Shown here: one piece after another, positions 45,331-55,780 of the stretch | Numbering within the stretch: the stretch's first letter is position 1 | How the letters are laid out: each line of letters opens with the position of its first letter | Origin: Isochrysis galbana | Lineage: Eukaryota; Haptophyta; Isochrysidales; Isochrysidaceae | Length of the DNA stretch: 64,000 bases | Reading direction: 5' to 3' | Assembly: GCA_018136815.1 (NCBI GenBank) | Contig: CM030944.1 | Coordinates: 2,191,345-2,255,344, forward strand | Translations under genes and position numbers: made by a program | Notes under the pieces: model-generated | The model's input: only the letters and a program-made list of their open reading frames with translations | What the model was told of the DNA's origin: nothing | Database searches by the model: none

Positions 45331-45987
45331 ATGACGGTGGTAGTCCTGGAGGTGCAAGAGCGCCGGTACACCCTGAGCGTGCGTGCACCCACGGGGATCG
45401 GCGTGGACGCGGCGCGTCTTGCCACCGCCATGCACCGGGCCTTCTACGGCAGTGGGCCGCCCACCTTGGACTTGGACTGTAGCGCCTGCTTCGCGCCGGA
45501 GCGCGCAGTGCGTGGTGTCCCAGCGCCCCCGCCCATCCAAGTCTACACCTCCTGGCCGGCGGCCGACCGCGCGCTCGTCCTCGCCGACAAGGGTGGCGAG
45601 TTCGAGGGCGCGGTGCTCTGTGCCATCACGGCCCAAGAGGTCGAGCTCAACGGCCTCTGCGTGGCCCCCGCGGTGCGCAAGCACGGCGTTGGCGGGCAGC
45701 TTCTCGCGTGGGTCGACGAGGTCTTCGGCGGGCACCGACAGGTGCTCCGCGTGCACGTGCCACCGCGGCCGCCTTACGCTGCCGATGAGGCGGCGGCGCG
45801 TGAGGTGGGCCGCCGCTACCCCATGCTCCTGCGCTGGTACGCAGCCCAGCCTTGGCGAGACTTGGGCATTGGATGGGTCGGGGGAACGGGGCGGCGTTTA
45901 GGAGCAACCGCGGGACCGCGGGTGGTACTGATGAAGTGGGGTTGCCCCCGCCTTGTCCCTATTGAGAGGGACGGTTGGGTGGCTTGA
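45331..45987 (+). CDS. GNAT-family N-acetyltransferase
   Basis: 218 residues, one exon, ATG at 45331. The acetyl-CoA-binding signature is LNGLCVAPAVRKHGVGGQLL (about 110-129), with the R/Q-x2-G-x-G/A-like loop as RKHGVGGQ, and a following helix AWVDEVFG. The C-terminal part LLRWYAAQPWRDLGI fits the last GNAT strands, where a ligand-side aromatic is usual. GNAT enzymes move acetyl from acetyl-CoA to amines; the substrate cannot be told. No targeting signal. The last 15-20 codons overlap the edge of a gypsy gag fragment on the other strand, so the natural C-terminus may have been altered. Confidence 0.8.
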   Translation: MTVVVLEVQERRYTLSVRAPTGIGVDAARLATAMHRAFYGSGPPTLDLDCSACFAPERAVRGVPAPPPIQVYTSWPAADRALVLADKGGEFEGAVLCAITAQEVELNGLCVAPAVRKHGVGGQLLAWVDEVFGGHRQVLRVHVPPRPPYAADEAAAREVGRRYPMLLRWYAAQPWRDLGIGWVGGTGRRLGATAGPRVVLMKWGCPRLVPIERDGWVA

Positions 45988-46800
45988 TCGCCACGGTGGA
46001 GCGAATGGCTGTTAGGACGGCCTCGTCGGATCCACACCCACACTCGCCGCATCCGGCCTCACAGAGGAAGCGGATGTAAGGGAGGCAAATTATCGGGTTG
46101 TGCGCCCCGTCACCAGTCCCGTACTTCCACAGGTCCTCCTGGCGGGTTTGCGCGGGTGGCCGAGGCCGGAAGGCGCAGTAGCAGTAAAAAAAAACCTTTT
46201 AATATTCTCGCCGCGCGCGCGGCTATGTAGCTGTCTATCGTAGCCACGCCCGTTTCCCTTCCTTTCCCTCACTTCCCGCCTTGCGGCAACTCCCCTCGTG
46301 CTCTACTTAGGGGCCCAGGTTGTGGGGGGGGTTGGGTAGGGCGGGGGTGCACCGGCCCCTAGTGGTCTGTCCTCGCCTTCCTCCTGTGCCTCTAGGTGGC
46401 CCGTTTCTCCCTGCGTCGGTGTGAGTGGATGATTGTTGCTGCGTCTCCTTTGTTTTCATCGCCCATCCCTTTTTGGGGTGTTTTCTAGGAGGGAGATGTG
46501 CCTCACCCTTAGGCGAGTTTTTCGGCTAGGCCGAGTGTCCCTGCTACGAGGCCGAGGTTGTCGTTCATTATCGGCTTTCCTTTGTCGTTTTCTGTAAAGG
46601 CGCAGTAGCAGTAGGCGCATCCGTTCTCGTTGGTCCACACGGTGACGGAGCGATCTATGGCGGTTAAGCGAGGCACCGTCATGGACGAGTCAGCTGGCCG
46701 GCACTTGGCGAAGGCAGCGGCAAACCCCGGAACGTCGGCTTGAAGCCCTTTCAGCCACGCCAATCGCCGCCGCCGCCCGCGCGCATCGCGCCGTAGTCGG
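45970..46800 (-). mobile_element. gypsy gag fragment split by a family A insertion
   Basis: Minus-strand pieces at 46800-46597 (CRPADSSMTVPR, WTNENGCAYCYCAF) and 46186-45970 (WKYGTGDGAHNPIICLPYIR, EAGCGECG) match the Cys-rich end of the large gypsy gag at 20.9-21.2 kb. A family A repeat sits between them with a 17-bp target duplication. Broken fossil, older than the family A insertion. Confidence 0.8.
46187..46596 (-). repeat. complete family A SINE-like insertion with 17-bp target duplication
   Basis: AAGGCGCAGTAGCAGTA occurs at 46170-46186 and 46597-46613, exactly flanking a 410-bp insert. In element sense it starts TACAGAAAACGACAAAGG and ends AATATTAAAAGG plus a T-run. This fixes the true ends of family A. 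A long target duplication is the mark of LINE-type target-primed insertion, yet the tail is T rather than A. Confidence 0.92.
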
Positions 46801-48387
46801 CCATGTGTGGCATGTAGGGCCTGGCAGATATTTCTTGAAATATCAACTTGAAATTTGGGCATGTCGGCCCGGAAATACATATTTACACATATTTATACAT
46901 ATTTGGGCTGGTGTCTCGATGGCAAGGGGGCCTAATGGGAGGTTGAGGAGCAACTCATCAGAGAGGAGCTGTGGGGAAGGAGATGGCTGAGTGGGGGCAA
47001 CATACCCTTGCGCTAGGCATGGGCAGCGACGCCACCTCAAGACATGTCCTATGTCCTCCCTCTTGTCTTGACTTGAAATTTTTGGTGCTTGAAACAGAGG
47101 GAGAGGGAGAGGGGGTTTGTGTTTTGTGCTGCTAGGTGGGTTATTGTAGTTGGAAGAGGGAGTGGGAGAGGGAGTCAAGTGTTGAAAGAGGGCCCAACCA
47201 AGGCAGGAGGCAGGGCAATGAGTTGTATGTAGTCACTTGTGTGTGGCCCACAAGAGTTGGGTGAAAACGAGAAGACCACTATCTATCAAACGCGCACTCA
47301 CAGTAACACGTAGAGAACTAACATAAATAAACAGGACATGCGCGCGGGGTGGGGTGCTCCGACGAAGAAATACCACTAAAAAAAACTCATTGTCCACTGC
47401 TAAAAAATTGGCGCATTGCAGACGTTCATACTCGTGACCATGAACCATGAAAGAATTAGCTCGCGAAACTTTGTATGTGCTTTGATGTAATCATGAGGAA
47501 TCCCTCCGTACCGTCACATGGAATTTTGGGTGCAATTTCAAAAAAGGGATTTTTCCCGTCGTCCCCACCCCTACCACCTACCAGTGCTCGGCACCCCGCG
47601 CGCTCGTGCAGGCGTGGTTTGGATGGACTGGATGGGCTTTCAGAGGGCGGGAGGGCGGGGTGGGGCGTCCCAGGTGGGGCGTAGTGGCAAGGGTCGCCTG
47701 GGGCTCGGGAGCGGTCGCGGCACGCGCTCAATAGGTCAAACTATAACGATAGTTTTTGCCTCCATGTGAACTAAGTATAAACTTAGTTGGGGATGTGGAT
47801 AGATACGGCGGGTAGATAGGAGTAGCACCAGGCCTCACGCCGTGAGAATAGCGGCTAGTTGGGTAAGATTTTCAAATGGTAAATGGTGCTAGCGCTCTAG
47901 CGTGGCGCGTCGCGATTGCTGCTTGGCCAAGCCCTTCCTCCGCCATAGCGAATGCGTGCGCCAACGCGACAAATCCTGGCCGCAAGGACCGCAGATGGCA
48001 CGTAGTAGACGGCTTATGGAACACCAACGCCGTGGATGGATGAACCCGGTTCGACAACACGATAGCACAAACGCACACAAATACCCACGAATCATAGGGC
48101 GAATAAGTCGGGCAGGGCATGGCTAGACATGACCGTTTGCTTTGCCGGAGCTCCAACAGGTGCAAGTGCGAAATGAGCGCCACTAAGAAGGTAAAGCACC
48201 TTGTACGACTGCCCCGGTGCCTTGAGATGTTCTGCCAACATTCTGCGACTGCGGGGGCGCCTCTTTCCTCTCATCCCCAGCATGGAGATTCTTGCGTAAA
48301 AACGATTGTGGCCGAGACAGCTACCTTTATTGATGGTCGTTGCACTCTCGCTCAACAGGTGGGTGCCATGTGGCACGTCAGTGTACC
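46801..48387. other. intergenic region with hairpin repeats, no gene
   Basis: Short ORFs only. On the minus strand two family H hairpins stand head to tail at 47790-47768 (AACTAAGTTTATACTTAGTT then CACATGGAGG) and 47758-47741 (AAACTATCGTTATAGTTT). The sequence after the second (ATTGAGCGCGTGCC, down to about 47560) has the GC-rich character of other family H bodies. Confidence 0.4.
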
Positions 48388-49806
48388 TTAGGCACAAAGC
48401 TCCGGTGGTGGCTGGAGAAAAGCATCTTCGAGCTGATTCATGATGATGCGGCAAAGCTGAGTCATTGGCACAATCTCGAATGGTTGCTCCACTTGTACTC
48501 CAACCTCTTCTATTCCCACAAATATGTAAGAGGTCACAAATACCCAGAAGGCCACAGCAATTGGTGCCATGGTACCGGCGAGCACCAGCGGAAGGCCGAG
48601 CAGCCAGAGAACCATGCAACGAATCACGTGACGTGACATAGTTGGTGGCACCGGGGACGAGAACAACCTCTCGCATCCACCAGCCACCAAGTCGAGCTCA
48701 CGAATGTCCTCCTCCAATTTCCTATGGACACTTGGTGGGAGGTTTCCCGCGCGAAGCTGCCCATGAAGCACGCGCCGCATGGCAGCAAGAATCTGAATGG
48801 GGCGATTCCCCTGAGCAGCCAGCCAGCGGGCCTCCTTTTCCGGAAAGAGAGCTTGCAATACATCGTCCGGGCACTTGGGGGCTGTGAGCTTGGCATTCAG
48901 CTCCCACCTGAAAGGGTAAGGTTGGTGAGGCTCAGACTGAAGTGTTGTCGCTGGTCAACTTTCGTCAATCAAATGTAACGAAATTGCGCGTTGTATCAGA
49001 CCAGCGGTAGGCGCGGTACGTGCCCCCGAACCCATGAGAAGCCTCTACAAAAAGCAATGGCTCCTCAAGCCAATACAACAATTTGACGGGCTGGGCATGT
49101 GGCTATTGACTTACGCGTAGGCAGCTAGGTAGCGGCAGCAAGAAGCAGCAGCATCGCGTGCCGAAGCAGTCTCTGGGAGATCATTGTCAAAGAGAAGGGC
49201 CGTGGCAACCGTCTGTGCAAGGTCACGAACCAGATACACGGCCCGACCCCACAATGTGCGGGCTTCGTTCAGCCGCTGGTATGTGTTGTTGGTTCTGAAC
49301 ACTAGGAGCAGTCCTAGAGCCTGACCAAATAGCGACATGGGGACCGGCGAGGTGCGTGGGAGGAGTGTACCAGGAAGAGAGGCAATGAAAAAGGCCCAGA
49401 TGGCCGCGCTGAGAGAAATTGGCCATAAGGCACGCAGGACTGTAGAATACCTCCATGTGAGCAGCGTGCGCGTCCAGCGTCGCAGCGGGCTCTTGCCGGT
49501 ATAGTAGCGCCAGTCGTCGTGCGAGAATAGTCTGGTGAACGAGGGCTCGCCCGAGATGGCCCCAGACACCTTGTACGTCGGGTTGAGCCCGGCGGCCGCC
49601 CAGAGCGACGCCTGTACCTCCTTGGACTGCTCAGCCGGCCGGATCGAGCGGACGAGCTCAAGCTGCTCTGCCAGCCGGCGCTCTGGCTTGAAACCTGTGA
49701 TCATGAGCTTGACCGGAGCGCGCGTTCGGGCCGGCGTGCACGCGTGCGGCCGTGCCACCAGCGCGCAGCCAGGCAGCGCGAGCAGCGCGAGCATGCCGGG
49801 CGACAT
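48388..49806 (-). CDS. bestrophin-family anion channel, plastid type, 2 exons
   Basis: Exons 49806-49115 and 48907-48388 joined across a GT-AG intron (207 bases; donor GC/GTAAGT, acceptor TTTCAG), giving 403 residues. The N-terminus (MSPGMLALLALPGCALVARPHACTPARTRAP) looks like a signal or transit peptide. Membrane segments follow at RALWPISLSAAIWAFFIASLP, at the LFGQALGLLLVFRTNNTYQR region, and after the intron SRHVIRCMVLWLLGLPLVLA with VAFWVFVTSYIFVGIEE. RTNNTYQRLNEAR and GIEEVGVQVEQPFEIVP are family signatures. Plant and algal bestrophins are thylakoid chloride or bicarbonate channels linked to photosynthesis or carbon concentration; that role is inferred. It diverges from the methyltransferase gene, with starts 245 bases apart. 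Confidence 0.92.
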
Positions 49807-49867
49807 TGCTCAGCGAGGCGGGGAGGGTAGGACCAAGCACGCTTGAGATGAAGAGATGGAGATCGAC

Positions 49868-49889
49868 AAAGTACTCCTAGGAGTACTTT
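49868..49889. promoter_or_regulatory. perfect 22-bp palindrome in a divergent promoter
   Basis: AAAGTACTCCT followed directly by its exact reverse complement, with no spacer. It lies 62 bases above the bestrophin ATG and 163 bases before the methyltransferase ATG, so a dimeric factor site serving both genes is plausible. CCTAGGAGTACT recurs at about 52259, upstream of the Hsp110-TPR gene. Confidence 0.5.
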
Positions 49890-50051
49890 ACTTCATGAGG
49901 AAGAGAGAAAAGCACGGGTGCATCTGCTCTCAAGATGAAGATGCGAGGTAGGCTTTAGGTTAAGATTTTGGGCTGGCGGCCGGGGGCGCGAGATCTGGCT
50001 TTGGTCGGCGGCACCGCGACGGCCGGCCGAGGCACGCCCCCCTATTCTGCG

Positions 50052-51087
50052 ATGCTGCTGCTCTTGACGGCCGCCTGCGCTCTGAAGCCGCCTGCAGCTA
50101 GCGTACTCTCGCGCCGCTGCTTCCTTTTCTCCACAACCGCAGCCTCAGGATCGCTCGCGTACACCCGCCCTGCGGTTGCGGCTGTGCCAGTGGGAGAGCG
50201 CGAGGAGACAACCACGTGCGTCATCGCTGTGCCTGGCCGAGAGCCGGTGGGCGTGCCTCGCCAGCGGTACACGGGCGCAGGAGACTCTTCCTGGATATAT
50301 CAGGAGAAGCCGCTGCCCCTCTTCTCACCCGATACATTCCCGGACTCCTGGCCTTACACGCTCGCCGACTTTCAGCGCATCGACGAAGATCCAGACACGC
50401 GTTTTTATAGGATACCAAAGCTTGTGTACCACATCGACGAGGGCGCAGTCTGCGCTTTGATGCGATACTACGATAAACATATTTCAGACGACTCCGATGT
50501 GCGTGGTCACACCTCATTCAGTGCCCTGACGGCGCAGATTAGTGGAGGAAGGCCTTGCCGCAGCACTCATTTAGGCCTTACGCCCTTCCCCGCAGGTGCT
50601 CGACATCTGCTCCTCTTGGATCTCGCATTATCCGCCCGACTTTCCCTCGCGGATGCGCTCCATCTCGGGCACCGGAATATCGGCCCTAGAACTGGCTTGC
50701 AACGACCAATTCAAGCCAGCAGGGAGCTTCAAGCAGGCTGACCTGAACGTCAAGCCCGTCTTGCCCTATCCGGACCGCAGCATGGATGTGGTCACGTGCG
50801 TGGTCTCATTTGATTACTTGACAAAGCCATTGGAAGTGATGCGCGAAATCGCGCGGGTGCTTCGCCCTGGGGGGAAGCTGATCCTCTCGCAATCCAATCG
50901 CTTCTTCTTCACCAAGGCGGTCAGTGTGTGGACAACCGATGTGAGCGACGAATCCCATCTTCGTGTGCTCGGGAACTACATTCATTTCGCCGGGGGGTTC
51001 GAGCAGCCGCGTGCATTTGACATATCACCGCGCGGAATGGGGACGAATGACCCATTGTTCATCGTCGAGGCGATTAAATCAGCTTAA
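50052..51087 (+). CDS. plastid-type SAM-dependent methyltransferase, 2 exons
   Basis: Exons 50052-50498 and 50596-51087, GT-AG intron of 97 bases, 312 residues. MLLLLTAACALKPPAASVLSRR, then CFLFSTTAASG, looks like a bipartite plastid presequence with a twin-Arg-like thylakoid element (SRRCFLFST). The enzyme part is Methyltransf_11-like: VLDICSSWISHYP stands for motif I, although the usual glycines are replaced; then LPYPDRSMDVVTCVVSFDYL and EIARVLRPGGKLILSQSNRF (the late Rossmann strand, well conserved). Substrate unknown; related algal proteins are annotated only as methyltransferase-type. The altered motif I is common in this plastid group, so activity is not excluded. Shares the promoter region with bestrophin. 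Confidence 0.88.
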
Positions 51088-52622
51088 ACAGGCCTGTCTA
51101 TTGCGGTCTGCATTCATTCTGTGAGTCATGACTCGCCGAACGCGTCGCTCAGCTCCGCCAAACTCCCACCCAGTAGTGGATGTGCGTGCTTCATGTGCTT
51201 TGCTTAGCATGACCGCGCTTGCACGCCTGGAGATCCCTGCTATATACAATACGCATACGAATATGCAGTGTGTCGGACAACTCGTCGCGGTAACGAGTTG
51301 TGCTGTCGGCACTTGATCACGGCCGGAAGGCAGTCTAGTGGCCGTAGGAGCATGTACTTTTTGCTTCATTTTCTTTGGGCGAGAAGCGTGCGTCGTGCGT
51401 CCGTACTGTAAACTCAAAAGGAGTCTTCCCTCTTGCCCCCGCCACCTGCTTTTCCCCCCTTTCGCGTTATTCGTTATTCACACATGCACATTGCACAAGT
51501 GGAGGGAGCTTCACTCCGCCCTATTCACAGGCGTCTTCATCCAAGCAGGGCTCGTTTGCCCTCATTTGGTACCTCGGAAAAGGCCCCGCCTGCATCTTGC
51601 ATCTTCGGGGGAGGGAGGCCAGCTGCGAGTCATTCAAGGGCGCACATAAGTCGATGACACATAAAATAAAACATCTAATAATAAAATAATTAATGTTATA
51701 TCCTAGCCAACCCCACTAGCCACTAGCTAATTGGACACAACTTTTCCGTCCCGGAATCCCGCCATGCCTGACGAGCCAGGTGTCCGAGTGATACCGGGGG
51801 GAGGCGGCACTGCCCCCTCCCCTCGCCCGCGCTCGCGTCGGACGTCGGCCCTCCGCGATAGTGATTTCTGGCCTGTTTCAAACACAGTACACAGTACCTG
51901 ACAGTACACTGTTTCCGTCTCCTGTTTGCGCGTTTTTAGGTTACGCATCGCTGTGGGGGCTACCGTCTACCGTGCGGGGTCTGGGGCCCAAAGGGCACCG
52001 GATATGTGCTAGTTACACCTATCCGGTCACCATATCCAAAACTCTCGTAATGAATCCTCAATCTTGACTTGGTCGATTTTCACCCTTAGAAGTTAAAATA
52101 GCTGTTTGACCGCCCCATTTATAGCCCCATAGCCCCACGGCTCACGGCCCTGCCTCCTACCTCTCTCTCTCTAATAAAGAAAGAGTTTAAAAAGGAGGAG
52201 AAGAAGAGAAAAGAAAAGATGCCGCAAGATGCCTCTCGATCCTTCTTCTCTTCCCTCCCCTAGGAGTACTCTTCCTCTCTTTCTCTCTCTCTCTCGATCA
52301 CACACCACACCTCGCCGAGCGCGTGCCCCCCCCCCCGCTGGGCTCCCTGTCGAGACCTCAAACAAAGGGAAAGAGGAGGAGGAGAGGGGAGAGAGAGGCC
52401 GAGCGCGCCTCGGGGGAAGGAGAGAGAGAGAGTGTGTGTGTGTCACCGGGAGGGAGAATATCTCTGGGATTAGAGAGAAGAGAAGAGCGTGACAGAAAGG
52501 GATCGAGAGAGACGGCAGAGAGCTGAGAGGAGAGAGAGGGAAAAGGTGACGAGTGCACAGCCTGAGCACAAGGAGGGAGAGCCAGTGAGAGAGAGAGAGA
52601 CAGGGGTCCATTGAGCTCTGCG
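51088..52622. other. intergenic region with family D and C repeats
   Basis: Family D, inverted, at 51687-51765 (AATGTTATATCCTAGCCAAC and on). Family B/C head at 52045-52120 (CTCAATCTTGACTTGGTCGA ... AGAAGTTAAAATAGCTGTTT), shared with 57035 and inverted at 55090-55155. From 52150 the DNA is CT- and GA-rich, the leader of the Hsp110-TPR gene. Confidence 0.5.
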
Positions 52623-54836
52623 ATGCCAGTGCAAGAGGAACTGTCGATGATGTATGGCGTCAATGTGGGTGCGCAGGCACTCGTCATCTGCTCAGCAGAC
52701 GGCGGCATCCTGCGCAACGAGATTGGCGGAGTGCGAACGGCCGCTCACGTCGCTTTCTCAAACGGCAGTGAGCGCAAACTCGGAGAAGAAGCTGCCGGAG
52801 CAAATGCAAAGGACCGCGTTGCCTCAGTGCCACGGCTCGCATTGCTCAAGCATGAGGCACTCAAGGAGACACCAGCCGCATGCCACTTGCCCTTCCCCGC
52901 TGATGCGCATGCTGATTCGGGTCTGATTCAGCTCGACGTGCCTGGCTTTGGGGAGCAGCACGGAGTGGCGCTTCTTGGGGCGCTCCTCGCACGTCTCCGT
53001 TCCACCTCAGCTGTGCCGCCCGGTTCGGCCGTCGCCTTTGCCCTGCCGCCCTGCACCTCTGCGGATGCCTCGGCCGAGGAGATCGCGGCGGCGCAGCAGT
53101 TCGCCCGAGGCGCCTTAATGGATGCTGCTGCCATTGCGGGATGGGCGGTGCCGTCGGCCATTCCGACTGCTTCTGAGGCAGCAGCTGAGGTGCTCGCACG
53201 CAAGTACCCTCGGGAGAAGGTCCCAGAGCAAGATGGGGAGCCGAAGAGCATCGACGTCCTGCTCGTCGATGTTGGCCACTCATCGACGTCTGTGGCGGCA
53301 GTGAGACTCCACGAGACGCCTGCTCCCATTGCAGAGGGCACCTCGCCATGGCGTGCCGAACTGCTTTCCGAGACTTCCGATGCGCATCTTGGATGTGACG
53401 TTTGGGACCTCGCACTCTTCCATCACTTCGCTTCGCACGTCGAGAAGGCGCACGGCGTGCCCATCAAGCCGGGCACTCGCGCTGGATGGCGGTTGCTTGA
53501 TGGTTGCGAGAGGTTGCGCAAGCTACTTTCGACGCTCCCCGAGGCCAAGGTGACGGTCGAGAACCTCGTGGACGGGTGCGATGTACCGATCTCGCTCCAG
53601 CGCGATGAGTTCGCTGATCTGATCAACCCGTCGCTAGAGAAGCTGCGCATCATGGTTGATCGTGTCCTGGCGACTGAGTCACTCTCGCCGCTGGCCAGTG
53701 TCGAGCTGTTCGGTGGCGGCACTCGCACCCCGGCCGTCCAGGACACGATCACCGCGGCGCTCTGCGCATCGGACGCTGGCGCTGTGATCGGAAAGCTCGA
53801 GGAGCGCAAGTTCGGAGCGAAGCTAGATGATGCGTCTGTTGCCCTCGGTGCCGCGCTCATTGGAGCCCGGACCATTGGGGCCATCGGCTCTAACTCAGAT
53901 GCCATGGATGGGCAGGTTGCCACGCCGACGAGTGTGCTTGGCGAAGCTGGGCTGGCGGCCTCGATTTCTCGCGAGGCTGAGCTTGCCGCGCAGGATGCAT
54001 CTGCGGCTGCCCGCGCTGAGGCCCTGAATAGTCTTGAAGGTTTCATCTTGGAAGCTCGTGGCTTGCGTGGCCGTAAGCACGGCGAGCTAATCGATGGCGC
54101 CAAGCTCGAGCCATTGCTGGACGTGGCGGAGGAATGGATCTATTCGGAGGAGGGCGAGTCGGCCGGTAGCGAGCAGCTGCAGGCATACTTGATGGACCTG
54201 CGGTCGAAGGTGGACGAAGTCACATCGGCCTTCCGCGATAAGGTGGAGGCCGCGCGGCTGGCAGACGAGGCTGCACTCCAGGCGAGCGCAGACGCAGCCG
54301 CCGCTGAGCGAGCAGCCAATGGCGAGGACGATGAGGACCGGGACTCGCGCAAGCTTAAGTTCCCCGACCGGCTGCGACTTGTGCAAAAGAACAAGGAGGA
54401 GGGGACAGAGCTTTTCAAGGGAGGAAACTATAGACCCGCTGCCGCACGCTACAATAAGGCCCTCACACACGCTGCCAAGTTCCACGACCTATCGCCCGAA
54501 CAAACGGCCGAAGTGGAGGCACTAAAACTCTCGCTCCACCTCAACCTCGCCATGTGCTGGCTCAAGATCACCGATGCGGAGACGCATCTTGATCAAGCCA
54601 TTCGTTCTTGCACTGACGCACTCAAGATCGACCCGCGCTCCGTCAAGGCTCTCTACCGACGCGCGACGGCTCTCGAGCAAAAGAAAGACTACGATGGCGC
54701 GAAAGCTGACCTGAAGCTTGCGGCAGAGATCGATCCTGCGGATATCTCCGTACCCAAGTTGATTGCACGTGTCGACGCGCAGATCAAGCGTCAGTTGGAC
54801 AAAGAGAAGAAGATGTACGGAAAGATGTTTGGCTAG
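52623..54836 (+). CDS. Hsp70/Hsp110-like protein fused to C-terminal TPR domain
   Basis: 737 residues, one exon, ATG at 52623. The N-terminal Hsp70-type ATPase fold has changed motifs: MYGVNVGAQALVI for the usual G-x-D-x-G phosphate-1 loop, LLVDVGHSSTSVAAV (about 213) for phosphate-2 and VELFGGGTRTPAVQD (about 360) for the adenosine motif. This is like Hsp110, which serves as a nucleotide-exchange factor and holdase for Hsp70. A helical lid-like part (about 440-570) is followed by three TPRs (582-715) of FKBP51/52-type layout: NKEEGTELFKGGNYRPAAAR, AMCWLKITDAETHLDQAIRS, ALYRRATALEQKKDYDGAK. Such TPRs normally bind the EEVD tails of Hsp70/Hsp90. The protein ends KKMYGKMFG without its own EEVD. 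A TPR-equipped co-chaperone is inferred. Confidence 0.88.
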   Translation: MPVQEELSMMYGVNVGAQALVICSADGGILRNEIGGVRTAAHVAFSNGSERKLGEEAAGANAKDRVASVPRLALLKHEALKETPAACHLPFPADAHADSGLIQLDVPGFGEQHGVALLGALLARLRSTSAVPPGSAVAFALPPCTSADASAEEIAAAQQFARGALMDAAAIAGWAVPSAIPTASEAAAEVLARKYPREKVPEQDGEPKSIDVLLVDVGHSSTSVAAVRLHETPAPIAEGTSPWRAELLSETSDAHLGCDVWDLALFHHFASHVEKAHGVPIKPGTRAGWRLLDGCERLRKLLSTLPEAKVTVENLVDGCDVPISLQRDEFADLINPSLEKLRIMVDRVLATESLSPLASVELFGGGTRTPAVQDTITAALCASDAGAVIGKLEERKFGAKLDDASVALGAALIGARTIGAIGSNSDAMDGQVATPTSVLGEAGLAASISREAELAAQDASAAARAEALNSLEGFILEARGLRGRKHGELIDGAKLEPLLDVAEEWIYSEEGESAGSEQLQAYLMDLRSKVDEVTSAFRDKVEAARLADEAALQASADAAAAERAANGEDDEDRDSRKLKFPDRLRLVQKNKEEGTELFKGGNYRPAAARYNKALTHAAKFHDLSPEQTAEVEALKLSLHLNLAMCWLKITDAETHLDQAIRSCTDALKIDPRSVKALYRRATALEQKKDYDGAKADLKLAAEIDPADISVPKLIARVDAQIKRQLDKEKKMYGKMFG

Positions 54837-54964
54837 TGACGCTCATTTCAGACTTGCATTGTGCTTCCTCGTACTTCATCGACTTCCTAGCCGTAGCGCT
54901 ACAAGGGCCGTCGAGGGTGATAGGGCCGCACAGCATGTGTGTATCCCTATCCCCACTACTAGTA

Positions 54965-55155
54965 CTCGAAAAAATTCTTGAAGATTCGGGGCTACACAGC
55001 TATATCGGTCTAGGTAATTCTACTCCCTTGCCTCGCTGCCCTTCAATATCCCTTTCCCCTCCAGCACTTCCTCCTTTCCCCCTTCTTGTATGGCGGTCAA
55101 ACACGCCTTTTAACTTCTAAGGGTGAAGATTCACTAAATCAAGATTGAGGTTTTA
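54965..55155 (-). repeat. family B/C repeat copy
   Basis: On the minus strand it starts AAACCTCAATCTTGATTTAG, has AGAAGTTAAAAGGCGTGTTT, and ends CCCCGAATCTTCAAGAATTT plus a short T-run, matching 57025-57340 over head and tail. Confidence 0.65.
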
Positions 55156-55159
55156 TCAC

Positions 55160-55780
55160 GCGCCGATTTTTTAGTTTTTTAGGGTATTCTACTGGAAATG
55201 AAAATGGGTACATTAATATTAGATATTAGGCAGAATTTTATAAGAAATATACACATTTTCATTTTCGACGCCATTCAAACGAGCCTCAGCCGGAGATCAT
55301 AAACCCCAGTCGGAGACAATAAATAGCATTAAATAGGGCGAGCCGCTCAGAGCCCCCGGTCTGCCTGGCGACCAGGGATGGGGGGGGGGGGTCGGGGGCC
55401 AGTACGAGAGCAGGCCCAAGCGGGCCTGGGCCTGGGAGTGCGGGCCTCGCGACCCGCGCCGACGGGGGGTCTGGGTGGTGGTGTTGATTGCCCTGCACAT
55501 GCCAGAAGGCAGAGCATGAGCATGGGGTTGACCGCGACAGGTCCCCCCGAGGGGAATTGTGTTGTATTCCTGCCCATCTGAAGGCTGTAGGCATGAATAT
55601 TCGTGTAAGGTACGCGCTCGCAGTTACAATTGAACAGTTCCCCGGGTTGCCACTGACGCACAAGACACACAGATTCGGATTCCCCACGGTCTCAAGTCCA
55701 GGTTTGCAGATTTTGGTCTCGAAATTTGCGATTCGGATTTTGTTTTTGCTGTTACTATAATTGTTGGCTCGTTTAAGGTG
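55160..55780. repeat. intergenic with family E repeat
   Basis: AT-rich 55160-55270; GC-rich 55370-55480 with all frames open; family E at 55590-55765, the counterpart of 39390-39567. No gene. Confidence 0.4.
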
